64,000 nt of DNA, taken from Escherichia coli (GTDB lineage Bacteria; Pseudomonadota; Gammaproteobacteria; Enterobacterales; Enterobacteriaceae). A program made the position numbers and the translations under genes. The stretch spans positions 3,720,001-3,784,000 of the forward strand of contig CP089930.1 of the NCBI GenBank assembly GCA_021307345.1, read 5' to 3'. The first letter of the stretch is position 1. Each line of letters opens with the position of its first letter. A model generated the notes under the pieces. The model searched no databases and was not told the DNA's origin. It worked only from the letters and a program-made list of their open reading frames with translations. Below, piece after piece: positions 31,695 through 42,737 of this stretch.

Positions 31695-31704
31695 GCATAA
31701 TGAC
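31695..31704. repeat. Right direct repeat flanking the 5-kb island
   Basis: GCATAATGAC, identical to 26690-26699, ends exactly where a terminator that looks native to the tcyJ-dcyD junction begins. Removing the 5005 bp between the two copies would place this terminator right behind tcyJ. Confidence 0.7.
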
Positions 31705-31738
31705 AAAAAAGGTGCTTTAATTAGCGCCTTTTTTATTT
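31705..31738 (+). terminator. Rho-independent terminator upstream of dcyD
   Basis: AAAAAAGGTGC / GCGCCTTTTTT with an AT loop is flanked by A and T tracts, so it can work in both directions. It probably belonged to tcyJ before the insertion and now ends transcription from the island. Confidence 0.85.
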
Positions 31739-31740
31739 AA

Positions 31741-32781
<1,041 letters not shown>

Positions 32782-32795
32782 CCCCGGAAACGCTC

Positions 32796-33464
32796 ATGCA
32801 AGAAAGTATACAACTGGTTATTGATTCTTTGCCGTTCCTGCTTAAAGGGGCTGGGTATACGCTGCAACTCAGCATCGGCGGCATGTTTTTTGGCTTACTG
32901 CTGGGATTCATTCTCGCGCTGATGCGCCTGTCGCCACTCTGGCTCGTGCGCTGGCTGGCGCGTTTTTACATTTCCATTTTTCGCGGTACGCCGCTCATCG
33001 CGCAACTGTTTATGATCTACTACGGCCTACCGCAGTTTGGCATTGAACTAGATCCGATTCCGTCGGCGATGATTGGCCTGTCACTGAACACCGCTGCCTA
33101 TGCTGCCGAAACGCTGCGTGCCGCCATTTCATCTATTGATAAAGGTCAGTGGGAAGCCGCCGCCAGTATTGGCATGACGCCGTGGCAAACTATGCGTCGC
33201 GCCATTTTGCCGCAGGCGGCTCGGGTGGCGCTGCCGCCGCTGTCGAACAGCTTTATCAGCCTGGTAAAAGATACCTCGCTGGCAGCGACGATTCAGGTGC
33301 CGGAACTGTTTCGTCAGGCGCAGTTGATTACCTCGCGCACGCTGGAAGTTTTCACCATGTATCTGGCGGCTTCGCTCATCTACTGGATTATGGCGACAGT
33401 GTTATCGACGCTACAGAACCATTTTGAGAATCAACTTAACCGCCAGGAGAGAGAACCAAAATGA
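32796..33464 (+). CDS. tcyL: L-cystine ABC transporter permease TcyL (YecS)
   Basis: 222 residues, amino-acid ABC permease of the HisMQ type with about five membrane helices. The EAA loop (QWEAAASIGMTPWQTMRRAILPQA, about 118-141) contacts the ATPase. It overlaps tcyN by 4 nt. It imports L-cystine captured by TcyJ and can also import other sulfur amino acids or diaminopimelate. Confidence 0.97.
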   Translation: MQESIQLVIDSLPFLLKGAGYTLQLSIGGMFFGLLLGFILALMRLSPLWLVRWLARFYISIFRGTPLIAQLFMIYYGLPQFGIELDPIPSAMIGLSLNTAAYAAETLRAAISSIDKGQWEAAASIGMTPWQTMRRAILPQAARVALPPLSNSFISLVKDTSLAATIQVPELFRQAQLITSRTLEVFTMYLAASLIYWIMATVLSTLQNHFENQLNRQEREPK

Positions 33465-34213
33465 GTGCCATTGAAGTTAAAAACCTGGTGAAAAAATTCC
33501 ACGGTCAGACGGTACTGCACGGTATCGATCTGGAGGTCAAAACTGGCGAAGTCGTGGCGATTATCGGCCCGAGTGGCTCCGGCAAAACCACGTTGCTACG
33601 CAGCATAAATTTGCTGGAGCAACCGGAGGCGGGGAGCATCACCGTTGGGGATATCACTATTGATACTGCGCGTTCGTTAAGCCAGCAAAAATCGCTGATT
33701 CGCCAGTTGCGCCAGCATGTCGGATTTGTCTTTCAGAATTTTAATCTGTTTCCGCATCGCACAGTGCTGGAAAACATTATTGAAGGGCCGGTGATCGTTA
33801 AAGGCGAACCGAAGGAGGAGGCCACGGCGCGCGCTCGCGAGCTGCTGGCAAAAGTTGGACTGGAAGGGAAAGAGACCAGCTATCCGCGTCGTTTGTCCGG
33901 CGGTCAACAGCAACGTGTGGCGATTGCGCGTGCGCTGGCGATGCGCCCGGAAGTCATTTTGTTTGACGAACCCACTTCGGCGCTGGACCCGGAGCTGGTG
34001 GGGGAAGTCCTGAATACCATACGCCAGTTGGCACATGAAAAGCGCACCATGGTGATTGTGACGCACGAAATGAGCTTTGCCCGTGACGTTGCTGACCGCG
34101 CGATCTTTATGGATCAAGGGCGGATAGTAGAGCAGGGCCCTGCAAAAACCTTATTTGCCGATCCTCAGCATCCCCGCACACGCCAGTTCCTTGAGAAGTT
34201 TCTGTTGCAATAA
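33461..34213 (+). CDS. tcyN: L-cystine ABC transporter ATPase TcyN (YecC)
   Basis: 250 residues. Walker A is GPSGSGKTT (about 36-44), the Q-loop lies in FVFQNFNLF, the ABC signature is LSGGQQQRVAIARAL and Walker B is VILFDEPTSALDP. It powers TcyL. It is the last gene of dcyD-tcyLN, followed by a GC-rich hairpin (GCCCCGG / CCGGGGC, about 34229-34253) that may end the operon. Confidence 0.97.
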   Translation: MSAIEVKNLVKKFHGQTVLHGIDLEVKTGEVVAIIGPSGSGKTTLLRSINLLEQPEAGSITVGDITIDTARSLSQQKSLIRQLRQHVGFVFQNFNLFPHRTVLENIIEGPVIVKGEPKEEATARARELLAKVGLEGKETSYPRRLSGGQQQRVAIARALAMRPEVILFDEPTSALDPELVGEVLNTIRQLAHEKRTMVIVTHEMSFARDVADRAIFMDQGRIVEQGPAKTLFADPQHPRTRQFLEKFLLQ

Positions 34214-34443
34214 GATAAGAAAAAATCAGCCCCGGCAGCTTTTTACCCGGGGCGAAAACGCATTCCTGGCCGCATGAATCGCCTAATAAATCAGCATAAC
34301 TTATTAATAACATAAGAGAATGCTATGTCTTGCAAAAGTAATTCATTGTCTGAATAATATAAATTATATATAAATCTTATTTATGTGATAGTTTGAGTTA
34401 TCAGTATAAATGATACTCACTCTCAGGGGCGTTGCGGTTAACT

Positions 34444-35166
34444 ATGCAGGATACGGATTTTTTCAGCTGGCGTCGCACGATGTTGTTGCGTTTTCAGAGG
34501 ATGGAGGCCGCAGAAGAGGTCTACCATGAAATAGAGCATCAGACTTACCAACTGGAGTTCGATTTTTATTCATTATGTGTGCGCCACCCGGTGCCATTCA
34601 CGCGACCGAAAGTGGCTTTCTACACCAATTATCCGGAGTCATGGGTCAGTTATTATCAGGCCAACAACTTTCTCGCCATTGATCCTGTGCTTAACCCTGA
34701 AAACTTCAGTCAGGGGCATTTATTGTGGAATGATGAGTTATTCAACGAAGCACAGCCGTTATGGGAAGCCGCACGTGCGCATGGTTTACGCCGTGGCGTC
34801 ACTCAGTATTTAATGCTGCCGAATCGGGCGTTGGGGTTTTTGTCCTTTTCCCGTAGCAGTACGCGTGAAATACCCATTCTTAGTGATGAACTGCAATTAA
34901 AAATGCAGCTATTGGTGCGTGAAAGTCTGATGGCGTTGGTACGTTTAAATGATGACATAGTGATGACGCCAGAGATGAATTTCAGCAAGCGGGAAAAAGA
35001 AATTCTGAAATGGACCGCAGAAGGTAAAACGTCAGCAGAGATAGCGATGATCCTGTCAATCTCTGAGAATACTGTCAATTTTCATCAGAAAAATATGCAG
35101 AAAAAAATCAATGCACCGAATAAGACGCAGGTTGCCTGCTACGCAGCCGCAACTGGCTTAATATGA
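34444..35166 (+). CDS. sdiA: LuxR-type quorum-sensing regulator SdiA
   Basis: 240 residues from ATG 34444. The N-terminal autoinducer domain (about 1-165) keeps the FYTNYPESWVSYYQANNFLAIDP segment that lines the acyl-homoserine-lactone pocket. The C-terminal LuxR helix-turn-helix is SKREKEILKWTAEGKTSAEIAMILSISENTVNFH (about 178-211). Escherichia lacks an AHL synthase, so SdiA senses signals from other bacteria, and it also affects ftsQAZ. By memory about 6% of residues differ from K-12. Confidence 0.97.
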   Translation: MQDTDFFSWRRTMLLRFQRMEAAEEVYHEIEHQTYQLEFDFYSLCVRHPVPFTRPKVAFYTNYPESWVSYYQANNFLAIDPVLNPENFSQGHLLWNDELFNEAQPLWEAARAHGLRRGVTQYLMLPNRALGFLSFSRSSTREIPILSDELQLKMQLLVRESLMALVRLNDDIVMTPEMNFSKREKEILKWTAEGKTSAEIAMILSISENTVNFHQKNMQKKINAPNKTQVACYAAATGLI

Positions 35167-35195
35167 TATCTATTACATTGGGCATGAAAGATGCC

Positions 35196-35230
35196 AAACC
35201 GGCTGAAAGGTGCGCTTTCAGCCGGTTTTA
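35196..35230. terminator. Bidirectional terminator between sdiA and yecF
   Basis: AAACCGGCTGAAAG / CTTTCAGCCGGTTTT makes a 14-bp stem with a 5-nt loop and A/T flanks, placed between two convergent genes. Confidence 0.9.
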
Positions 35231-35232
35231 TA

Positions 35233-35457
35233 TTACTGACGGTAGGCTTGTTTAATTTGCTTAACCGTTTTGGAAAATACCGCAGCCTGGGTTTCGTCTT
35301 CGATCAGCGCAAGCTGTTTTTCCATCTTTAACATCACGCGACCCGCGTCAGCTTGTCCCATCGCCTGCAGCATCAGCGTCAGCATCGCTTTCAGGCAGGA
35401 GACTTCATTTGCCAGTTCTTGATTATTCTCGGCAGTAGAAAAATCAGGCGTACTCAT
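35233..35457 (-). CDS. yecF: Conserved small protein YecF (DUF2594)
   Basis: 74 residues, helical, no signal peptide, function unknown. It keeps the same position between sdiA and uvrY as in E. coli. The sequence ([33 protein letters not shown]) suggests a small soluble helical hairpin. Confidence 0.92.
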
Positions 35458-35916
35458 TTATTTTCCTCGTCATGTTGCAATGAAAATTTGCGGTGAAAAA
35501 TGTTAAGGCGGCGGAGTATACCATAAGCTTTGCTAAAAATAGCAGTGGTTGTTTTTTGCGCACGATATCAGCAATAGTAATAAAACAGGGAATATAACGC
35601 GCAATAAATATTTTTATCATGAATGTTTTTCGCGCGTATTGTTCGGGTTAATTCATGTTACATATTCATGCCGCTGATTTTTCATTTATGCTGAATAAAG
35701 TCAATTTTTGTCACATTTCGTCGTTGGCCTTACTGCGAAACGCGCTGGCAAACCTTTGATGACGGACGTGACGATAACTCTGGACAATCGAATTTACAAA
35801 AACGAGAGAAAAATCGAATACCCACCATTTTTAACGTTTCAAAGTTGCAATAAAAACCGCTAATATACGAATGACTAACTATCAGTAGCGTTATCCCTAT
35901 TTCTGGAGATATTCCT
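35458..35916. promoter_or_regulatory. yecF-uvrY intergenic region
   Basis: 459 bp without a supported gene. It is AT-rich and must contain the divergent promoters of yecF and uvrY. A minus-strand frame (35730-36155) is a shadow reaching into uvrY. No operator could be identified with confidence. Confidence 0.5.
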
Positions 35917-36573
35917 TTGATCAACGTTCTACTTGTTGATGACCACGAACTGGTGCGCGCAGGGATACGACGCATTCTGGAAGATATAAAGGGTATTAAA
36001 GTCGTCGGTGAGGCATCCTGCGGTGAAGACGCCGTTAAGTGGTGCCGGGCAAACACCGTTGACGTCGTGCTAATGGACATGAGTATGCCTGGCATTGGCG
36101 GTCTTGAGGCGACGCGTAAAATCGCTCGCTCGACAGCAGATGTCAAAATCATCATGCTTACGGTTCATACTGAAAACCCTTTACCAGCGAAAGTCATGCA
36201 GGCCGGTGCTGCGGGCTATCTCAGCAAAGGTGCGGCTCCGCAGGAAGTTGTGAGTGCGATTCGCTCTGTCTATTCGGGGCAGCGTTATATTGCTTCTGAC
36301 ATTGCTCAACAAATGGCATTAAGCCAGATCGAACCAGAAAAAACAGAAAGCCCATTTGCCAGTTTGTCTGAACGTGAATTGCAGATTATGCTGATGATTA
36401 CCAAAGGCCAAAAGGTCAATGAGATCTCAGAACAGCTTAATCTCAGCCCGAAAACGGTGAACAGCTATCGCTACCGTATGTTCAGTAAATTAAACATTCA
36501 TGGCGATGTTGAGCTGACTCACCTGGCAATTCGCCATGGTCTGTGTAATGCGGAGACATTAACAAGTCAGTGA
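35917..36573 (+). CDS. uvrY: Response regulator UvrY (BarA partner)
   Basis: 218 residues with a TTG start at 35917, the known and unusual UvrY start. The receiver domain has DD at 8-9 and the phospho-acceptor Asp54 ([10 protein letters not shown]). The LuxR-type helix-turn-helix ([36 protein letters not shown]) is at about 148-183. Phosphorylated by BarA, it activates csrB and csrC and so the Csr carbon-storage switch, which in turn affects flhDC mRNA stability. It overlaps uvrC by 4 nt. Confidence 0.98.
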   Translation: MINVLLVDDHELVRAGIRRILEDIKGIKVVGEASCGEDAVKWCRANTVDVVLMDMSMPGIGGLEATRKIARSTADVKIIMLTVHTENPLPAKVMQAGAAGYLSKGAAPQEVVSAIRSVYSGQRYIASDIAQQMALSQIEPEKTESPFASLSERELQIMLMITKGQKVNEISEQLNLSPKTVNSYRYRMFSKLNIHGDVELTHLAIRHGLCNAETLTSQ

Positions 36574-38402
36574 GTGTTCAGTTTGACGCAAAAGCGTTTT
36601 TAAAAACCGTAACCAGCCAGCCTGGCGTTTATCGCATGTATGATGCTGGTGGTACGGTTATCTATGTCGGCAAAGCGAAAGACCTGAAAAAACGGCTTTC
36701 CAGCTATTTCCGTAGCAACCTCGCTTCGCGCAAAACCGAAGCGTTGGTTGCCCAGATCCAGCAAATTGATGTGACGGTTACCCATACCGAAACCGAAGCT
36801 CTGCTGCTGGAACACAACTACATCAAACTCTATCAGCCGCGTTACAACGTTCTGTTACGCGATGATAAATCTTATCCTTTTATTTTTCTTAGCGGCGATA
36901 CCCATCCGCGTCTGGCTATGCATCGCGGTGCAAAGCACGCCAAAGGTGAATATTTCGGCCCGTTCCCAAACGGCTATGCCGTGCGTGAAACCCTGGCGCT
37001 GCTACAAAAGATTTTCCCGATTCGCCAGTGTGAAAATAGCGTTTATCGCAACCGCTCGCGTCCGTGTCTGCAATATCAGATAGGGCGCTGTCTGGGACCG
37101 TGCGTTGAGGGTCTGGTGAGTGAAGAAGAGTACGCCCAGCAGGTAGAGTATGTGCGCCTGTTTTTATCCGGTAAGGACGATCAGGTGCTTACTCAACTGA
37201 TCGGTCGCATGGAAACAGCCAGCCAGAATCTGGAGTTTGAAGAAGCGGCACGTATTCGCGACCAAATCCAGGCGGTGCGACGCGTAACCGAAAAACAGTT
37301 TGTCTCCAATACAGGTGATGACCTTGACGTTATTGGCGTCGCTTTCGATGCGGGCATGGCTTGTGTCCACGTCTTGTTTATTCGTCAGGGCAAGGTGCTC
37401 GGTAGCCGTAGTTATTTCCCGAAAGTACCTGGCGGTACGGAGCTGGGCGAAGTGGTGGAAACCTTTGTCGGTCAGTTCTATTTACAGGGCAGCCAGATGC
37501 GCACTTTGCCGGGTGAGATCCTGCTCGACTTTAATCTTAGCGATAAAACGCTGCTCGCCGATTCCCTTTCAGAACTGGCAGGGCGCAAGATTAACGTTCA
37601 GACTAAACCGCGTGGCGATCGGGCACGTTATCTGAAGCTGGCGCGCACCAATGCGGCGACGGCCTTAACGACCAAACTTTCGCAGCAATCTACGGTTCAC
37701 CAGCGTCTGACCGCGCTTGCAAGCGTGTTGAAATTGCCGGAAGTGAAGCGGATGGAGTGTTTTGACATCAGCCATACCATGGGTGAACAAACGGTCGCTT
37801 CGTGTGTGGTGTTCGATGCTAACGGCCCGCTGCGTGCGGAGTATCGGCGCTATAACATTACCGGCATTACGCCTGGTGATGATTATGCGGCAATGAATCA
37901 GGTGCTGCGTCGGCGTTACGGTAAAGCCATCGACGACAGTAAGATTCCGGACGTGATCCTGATTGATGGCGGCAAAGGCCAGCTTGCGCAGGCGAAAAAT
38001 GTCTTCGCCGAGCTGGATGTCTCATGGGATAAAAACCATCCGCTGCTGCTTGGCGTGGCGAAAGGAGCCGATCGTAAGGCTGGGCTGGAAACGTTGTTCT
38101 TCGAACCTGAAGGTGAGGGCTTCAGTCTGCCGCCAGATTCACCGGCGCTGCATGTCATCCAGCATATCCGCGATGAATCACACGATCACGCGATTGGTGG
38201 GCATCGCAAAAAACGCGCAAAAGTCAAAAATACCAGCACGCTGGAAACCATCGAAGGCGTTGGACCAAAACGTCGGCAAATGTTGTTGAAATATATGGGC
38301 GGTTTGCAAGGTTTACGTAACGCCAGCGTTGAGGAAATTGCAAAAGTGCCGGGTATTTCGCAAGGTCTGGCAGAAAAGATCTTCTGGTCGTTGAAACATT
38401 GA
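36570..38402 (+). CDS. uvrC: Excinuclease ABC subunit C (UvrC)
   Basis: 610 residues with a GTG start inside the last codons of uvrY. The N-terminal GIY-YIG nuclease ([25 protein letters not shown], about 18-42) makes the 3' cut. A UVR domain near 205-240 binds UvrB. The RNase H-like C-terminal nuclease (about 380-540) makes the 5' cut, and tandem helix-hairpin-helix motifs lie at the end ([18 protein letters not shown]). The role is nucleotide excision repair. It is cotranscribed with uvrY and probably pgsA. Confidence 0.98.
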   Translation: MSVQFDAKAFLKTVTSQPGVYRMYDAGGTVIYVGKAKDLKKRLSSYFRSNLASRKTEALVAQIQQIDVTVTHTETEALLLEHNYIKLYQPRYNVLLRDDKSYPFIFLSGDTHPRLAMHRGAKHAKGEYFGPFPNGYAVRETLALLQKIFPIRQCENSVYRNRSRPCLQYQIGRCLGPCVEGLVSEEEYAQQVEYVRLFLSGKDDQVLTQLIGRMETASQNLEFEEAARIRDQIQAVRRVTEKQFVSNTGDDLDVIGVAFDAGMACVHVLFIRQGKVLGSRSYFPKVPGGTELGEVVETFVGQFYLQGSQMRTLPGEILLDFNLSDKTLLADSLSELAGRKINVQTKPRGDRARYLKLARTNAATALTTKLSQQSTVHQRLTALASVLKLPEVKRMECFDISHTMGEQTVASCVVFDANGPLRAEYRRYNITGITPGDDYAAMNQVLRRRYGKAIDDSKIPDVILIDGGKGQLAQAKNVFAELDVSWDKNHPLLLGVAKGADRKAGLETLFFEPEGEGFSLPPDSPALHVIQHIRDESHDHAIGGHRKKRAKVKNTSTLETIEGVGPKRRQMLLKYMGGLQGLRNASVEEIAKVPGISQGLAEKIFWSLKH

Positions 38403-38458
38403 TGTCTCTGTAGCAACATAGGGGTAATCTTACTGACAACAGATAGTTACCCGTCATT

Positions 38459-39007
38459 ATGCAATTTAATATCCCTACGTTGCTCACACTGTTCCGTGTC
38501 ATCCTTATCCCATTCTTTGTATTGGTCTTTTATCTGCCTGTCACCTGGTCGCCGTTTGCTGCCGCGCTCATTTTCTGCGTTGCGGCGGTAACTGACTGGT
38601 TCGATGGTTTTCTGGCGCGTCGCTGGAATCAGAGTACCCGTTTTGGCGCTTTCCTTGATCCAGTAGCAGATAAAGTGCTGGTTGCCATTGCCATGGTGCT
38701 GGTAACTGAGCATTACCATAGCTGGTGGGTCACTTTGCCAGCGGCAACGATGATCGCCCGTGAAATTATTATTTCTGCTCTACGTGAATGGATGGCTGAA
38801 CTCGGTAAACGCAGCAGTGTGGCCGTGTCCTGGATTGGTAAAGTAAAAACGACTGCCCAAATGGTGGCGCTGGCCTGGCTGTTATGGCGTCCGAACATTT
38901 GGGTTGAGTACGCTGGTATTGCACTTTTCTTTGTGGCTGCGGTACTGACTCTGTGGTCTATGTTGCAATATTTGAGCGCAGCTCGCGCAGATTTGCTTGA
39001 TCAGTGA
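38459..39007 (+). CDS. pgsA: Phosphatidylglycerophosphate synthase PgsA
   Basis: 182 residues, integral membrane. The CDP-alcohol phosphotransferase signature [27 protein letters not shown] (about 42-68) is complete with all Asp residues. It converts CDP-diacylglycerol and glycerol-3-phosphate to phosphatidylglycerophosphate, the essential step to phosphatidylglycerol and cardiolipin. It lies 56 nt after uvrC. Confidence 0.98.
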
Positions 39008-39057
39008 TCGTTTCGGCGCAAAATTCAGCAAACGATCAAAAGTGGTGAAAAATATCG

Positions 39058-39085
39058 TTGACTCATCGCGTCAGGTAAGTAGAAT
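39058..39085 (+). promoter_or_regulatory. Promoter of the glyW-cysT-leuZ tRNA operon
   Basis: TTGACT, a 16-bp spacer and TAGAAT lie 74 bp before the mature 5' end of glyW. A GC-containing discriminator follows, as for stable-RNA promoters. Confidence 0.7.
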
Positions 39086-39158
39086 GCAACGCATCGAACG
39101 GCGGCACTGATTGCCAGACGATAATAAAATCAAGTGATTAGCTGATTGCTTGATGAAT

Positions 39159-39234
<76 letters not shown>

Positions 39235-39287
39235 GTTTAAAAGACACCGGCTTAAGCGGGTGTCTGGCTGAAAAGCCTGAAGAATTT

Positions 39288-39361
39288 GGCGCGTTAACAA
39301 AGCGGTTATGTAGCGGATTGCAAATCCGTCTAGTCCGGTTCGACTCCGGAACGCGCCTCCA
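39288..39361 (+). tRNA. cysT: tRNA-Cys (anticodon GCA)
   Basis: 74 nt with encoded CCA. The acceptor GGCGCGT pairs with ACGCGCC, with the discriminator U typical of tRNA-Cys. The anticodon loop ATTGCAAAT contains GCA. It lies 53 nt after glyW. Confidence 0.98.
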
Positions 39362-39373
39362 CTTTTTTCCCGA

Positions 39374-39460
39374 GCCCGGATGGTGGAATCGGTAGACACA
39401 AGGGATTTAAAATCCCTCGGCGTTCGCGCTGTGCGGGTTCAAGTCCCGCTCCGGGTACCA
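39374..39460 (+). tRNA. leuZ: tRNA-Leu (anticodon UAA)
   Basis: 87 nt, class II with a long variable arm (CTCGGCGTTCGCGCTGTG) and encoded CCA. The anticodon loop ATTTAAAAT contains TAA. It is the last gene of the operon. Confidence 0.98.
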
Positions 39461-39503
39461 TGGGAAAGATAAGAATAAAATCAAAGCAATAAGCAGTGTC
39501 GTG

Positions 39504-39528
39504 AAACCACCTTCGGGTGGTTTTTTTG
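39504..39528 (+). terminator. Terminator of the tRNA operon
   Basis: AACCACC / GGTGGTT around a TTCG tetraloop followed by T7, 44 bp past leuZ. Confidence 0.9.
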
Positions 39529-39654
39529 TATCTGCCACTTATCGTTATACCCCTCTTATTTTTAATCACTGGGTAATCCACTCAAAAAGTATCTCTATGC
39601 CAGACCGACATGTAAGATAGACGCTGGCGAGTCGAGATCCACAAGGAAAAGCGT

Positions 39655-40320
39655 ATGAAAACGGGACCGTTGAACGAAAGTGAGTTGGAATGGCTGGATG
39701 ATATCCTGACCAAATACAACACAGACCACGCCATCCTTGATGTAGCTGAGCTGGACGGTTTATTGACGGCGGTGTTGAGTTCTCCGCAAGAAATTGAACC
39801 AGAACAGTGGTTGGTGGCCGTCTGGGGTGGGGCGGACTATGTACCGCGCTGGGCGTCAGAAAAAGAGATGACGCGCTTTATGAACCTGGCTTTTCAACAT
39901 ATGGCCGATACCGCAGAGCGTCTGAACGAATTTCCTGAACAGTTTGAGCCGTTATTTGGTCTGCGAGAGGTTGATGGTAGTGAGCTGACGATTGTTGAGG
40001 AGTGGTGCTTTGGCTATATGCGTGGCGTTGCTCTCTCTGACTGGTCGGCATTGCCTGAATCCTTAAAACCGGCGCTTGAGGCGATTGCGCTGCACGGTAC
40101 GGAAGAAAACTTCGAGCGGGTAGAGAAGCTGTCGCCGGAAGCGTTTGATGAGAGTGTGGATGCCATTCGACTGGCGGCACTTGATTTGCATGCTTACTGG
40201 ATGGCTCATCAGCAGGAAAAGCCTGTTCAGCAACCGATAAAAGCAGAAGAAAAACCGGGTCGTAACGATCCTTGCCCGTGCGGTAGTGGTAAGAAATTTA
40301 AGCAGTGCTGCTTGCATTAA
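39655..40320 (+). CDS. yecA: SEC-C motif protein YecA (UPF0149)
   Basis: 221 residues. An all-helical UPF0149 domain (about 1-170) is followed by a flexible linker and a C-terminal SEC-C zinc-binding motif ([20 protein letters not shown]) like that at the end of SecA. E. coli YecA has been linked to ribosomes and SecA, but its exact role is not established. It is preceded by AAGGAAAAG and lies between the tRNA operon and tyrP. Confidence 0.96.
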   Translation: MKTGPLNESELEWLDDILTKYNTDHAILDVAELDGLLTAVLSSPQEIEPEQWLVAVWGGADYVPRWASEKEMTRFMNLAFQHMADTAERLNEFPEQFEPLFGLREVDGSELTIVEEWCFGYMRGVALSDWSALPESLKPALEAIALHGTEENFERVEKLSPEAFDESVDAIRLAALDLHAYWMAHQQEKPVQQPIKAEEKPGRNDPCPCGSGKKFKQCCLH

Positions 40321-40329
40321 GAGGTCACA

Positions 40330-40359
40330 TTGGGTGCCAGAGTTAATTCTGGCACCCAA
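40330..40359. terminator. Long perfect hairpin between convergent yecA and tyrP
   Basis: TTGGGTGCCAGA / TCTGGCACCCAA forms a 12-bp perfect stem with a 6-nt loop. No long U-run follows on either strand, so it may act as an RNA 3'-end stabiliser as well as a terminator. Confidence 0.6.
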
Positions 40360-40382
40360 CAGGGATATGTGAGGTTATTTGA

Positions 40383-41594
40383 TCACCCCACTTCTGGTAA
40401 CCACCCTGCTGCAATCAAAAATTGCACTCCAATCACGCCAATACCACAGAGAAACACCAGTATCAACGCTGGACGGCCGCCTTTCACCCGATAACCTGCT
40501 TGTGGATTATGCTTTCTGCTCTGCCAGGTCAACAGGGAAGGGATAATCAACGCCAGCACAGCCAGCGCCACACCGGCGTAACCCAGCGCCATTACAAAGC
40601 CACGTGGGTAAAACAGCGCAAATGCCAGCGGTGGCAGAAAAGTAATTGCCCCGGTTTGCATTCTCCCGCCAACGCTATTTGAACGCTGAAACAGATCCGC
40701 AAGATAATCAAATAAGCCTAATGCTACGCCGAGGAAGGACGTTGCGAGGGCTAAGTCAGCAAATAAATGCACCGCCAGTTCGACATGCGGTGAGGCCACC
40801 ACTTCGCGTAATGCCTGTAACAGCCCGTTTAGCCCGGCATGATTAGCCAACAATCCCATAAAGGTTGTGGAATCAATGCTGCCCAGCGTCGCCAGTTGCC
40901 AGAATATATACGCCACCAGAGGGATCGCACTACCGGTAATAAATACCCAGCGCAGCTTGCGAATGTTGCCATCCATATAACTGACGATGCTCGGTACACT
41001 ACCGTGGAAGCCAAATGACGTAAAAATTACCGGGATCGCCGACAACGCAAGTCCTTGTTGTAGCGGCAGGGTTAAAAGATTCACTTTGTGAATATGCGGT
41101 AGCAGCAATACCAGCATCACCACCAGAAAAATAATTTTGGCGCTGAACAGAAAGCGGTTAAATAAATCGACCAGCGACGTCCCGACACAAACCACACCAC
41201 CGGCAACAAAAGTGAACAACAACACGCCAGTGGTTGCCGACACTGGAATACCCGTCCAGTCGCTGATGCTGGAGGCCAGCAATTCACCGGCGCCGCTAAT
41301 GTACGCCGCCGTCAGGGCGTACATTAAAAACATCATACTGAAGCCTGTCAGCCACTGCCCATAATGCCCCAGATAGCGTTTTGCCAGCGTGCCCAGACCG
41401 GTATCTGCGGGTACATGCTGATACACCTCCAGCAATAGCAGTGCGGTGTAACACATCAATGCCCACAGACCAACTAACAATGTCAATGTGACACTAAAAC
41501 CGACGCCTGCTGCCGCCAGCGGCATTGCCAACATACCCGCGCCAATTGTGGTTCCTGCCACGATAAAAACACTTCCCAGAGTTCTGTTTTTCAC
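40383..41594 (-). CDS. tyrP: Tyrosine-specific transporter TyrP
   Basis: 403 residues, about eleven membrane helices, aromatic amino acid permease family (with Mtr and TnaB). The first helix has the family motif [17 protein letters not shown]. It imports tyrosine with protons. Two TyrR-box-like palindromes in the upstream 170 bp suggest the known TyrR control (repression by tyrosine, activation by phenylalanine). Confidence 0.97.
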   Translation of the reverse strand: MKNRTLGSVFIVAGTTIGAGMLAMPLAAAGVGFSVTLTLLVGLWALMCYTALLLLEVYQHVPADTGLGTLAKRYLGHYGQWLTGFSMMFLMYALTAAYISGAGELLASSISDWTGIPVSATTGVLLFTFVAGGVVCVGTSLVDLFNRFLFSAKIIFLVVMLVLLLPHIHKVNLLTLPLQQGLALSAIPVIFTSFGFHGSVPSIVSYMDGNIRKLRWVFITGSAIPLVAYIFWQLATLGSIDSTTFMGLLANHAGLNGLLQALREVVASPHVELAVHLFADLALATSFLGVALGLFDYLADLFQRSNSVGGRMQTGAITFLPPLAFALFYPRGFVMALGYAGVALAVLALIIPSLLTWQSRKHNPQAGYRVKGGRPALILVFLCGIGVIGVQFLIAAGWLPEVG

Positions 41595-41662
41595 GCTTTC
41601 TTCTGTCCTGACGATCTTTATGAGTGATATCTGCGGCGCAGGTTAAGGCATTCTACATTTTT

Positions 41663-41703
41663 CGTCAAATCGGCGTTACATTTAGTGTAAATAAAAATGT
41701 GCA
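41663..41703 (-). promoter_or_regulatory. Two adjacent TyrR-box-like sites upstream of tyrP
   Basis: TGTAAA-N6-TGTGCA at 41686-41703 and, on the minus strand, TGTAAC-N6-TTGACG at 41663-41680 match the TyrR consensus TGTAAA-N6-TTTACA at 10 of 12 and 9 of 12 positions. They are 5 bp apart, giving the strong-plus-weak pair reported for E. coli tyrP. Confidence 0.65.
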
Positions 41704-41784
41704 ATAAAATGCATTCAGAACTGCGCTGGCGCAAAGCCTTGATGAGCAGCTATCGCTACGCTATGCCCTTTTTGAGGAGGAACG

Positions 41785-42024
41785 ATGAGCTCTATTCACG
41801 GTCATGAAGTGTTAAATATGATGATTGAATCAGGCGAGCAATATACGCACGCCAGTCTGGAAGCGGCGATCAAAGCGCGTTTTGGTGAACAGGCGCGTTT
41901 TCATACCTGCTCGGCGGAAGGGATGACTGCGGGAGAACTGGTGGCGTTTCTGGCGGCGAAAGGTAAATTTATTCCCGGTGAAGAAGGGTTCTCAACCGAT
42001 ACAAGTAAAATTTGTCGCCACTGA
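41785..42024 (+). CDS. yecH: Small conserved protein YecH (DUF2492)
   Basis: 79 residues. It starts SSIHGHEVLNMMIESGEQYT and has a conserved FHTCSAEGMTAGELVAFL segment whose His and Cys could bind a metal; a Cys-x-x-His pair (CRH at the end) supports this weakly. Function unknown. GAGGAGG precedes the ATG. It is divergent from tyrP. Confidence 0.93.
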   Translation: MSSIHGHEVLNMMIESGEQYTHASLEAAIKARFGEQARFHTCSAEGMTAGELVAFLAAKGKFIPGEEGFSTDTSKICRH

Positions 42025-42061
42025 TATGAAACGGCGGCAGTAAATCTGCCGCCAGAGTAGA

Positions 42062-42559
42062 TTAATTTTGCGTGTCGAGGGTAGAAAGTTCTTTATCGAT
42101 GAAATAAAGACCTTCGCCGCTTTTACCGGCCAGACTTAATTTATCAATAATCGATTTGAACAATTTCTCTTCTTCATGTTGCTCAGAAACATACCATTGC
42201 AGGAAATTAAACGTTGGGTAATCCTGGTTGGTCATGGCAGCGTGAGCCAGTTCATTAATTTTCTGCGTGATTAATTGTTCATGCTTATAGGTTTCCTGGA
42301 ATAATTCATCAAGTGAAGAATATTCAGCAAACGGGGATTCAACGGTATTAATACGCGGTAAGTTTCCGGTATCGGTCAGATAGTCAAACAGACGCTGCAT
42401 ATGCGTCATCTCTTCCTGGGCGTGTCGGCGGAGAAACGCAGCCGCGCCTTCAAAGGTATGATAGCTGCACCAGGCGCTCATTTGCTGATAAAGCAGTGAA
42501 GAGTACAGTTCCAGGTTCATCTGCTCATTGAGTTTTTCAATCATTTCTGGTTTCAGCAT
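42062..42559 (-). CDS. ftnA: Bacterial ferritin FtnA
   Basis: 165 residues, four-helix-bundle ferritin. The ferroxidase ligands are present: Glu17 (NLELYSS), Glu49/Glu50 and His53 (AQEEMTHM), and Glu94 (YKHEQ). The 24-mer stores iron as ferric mineral. It is the main iron store in E. coli, induced by Fe-Fur through relief of H-NS. Convergent with yecH. Confidence 0.97.
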
Positions 42560-42737
42560 GATAGTGCTCCATAAAGGTTATTTTTGTTGCTGTGGCGCCA
42601 CTATAATTTGTTATTTTATTATTTGCAAAAGGTAAAATATTAAATTCAATTATTAAAAATACGAATGGGAATAAAACGCATTAACGCTATTCGTGGAATT
42701 AATTAACCAGCGAAGCATCCCTCGCTGATTAAGGTCT

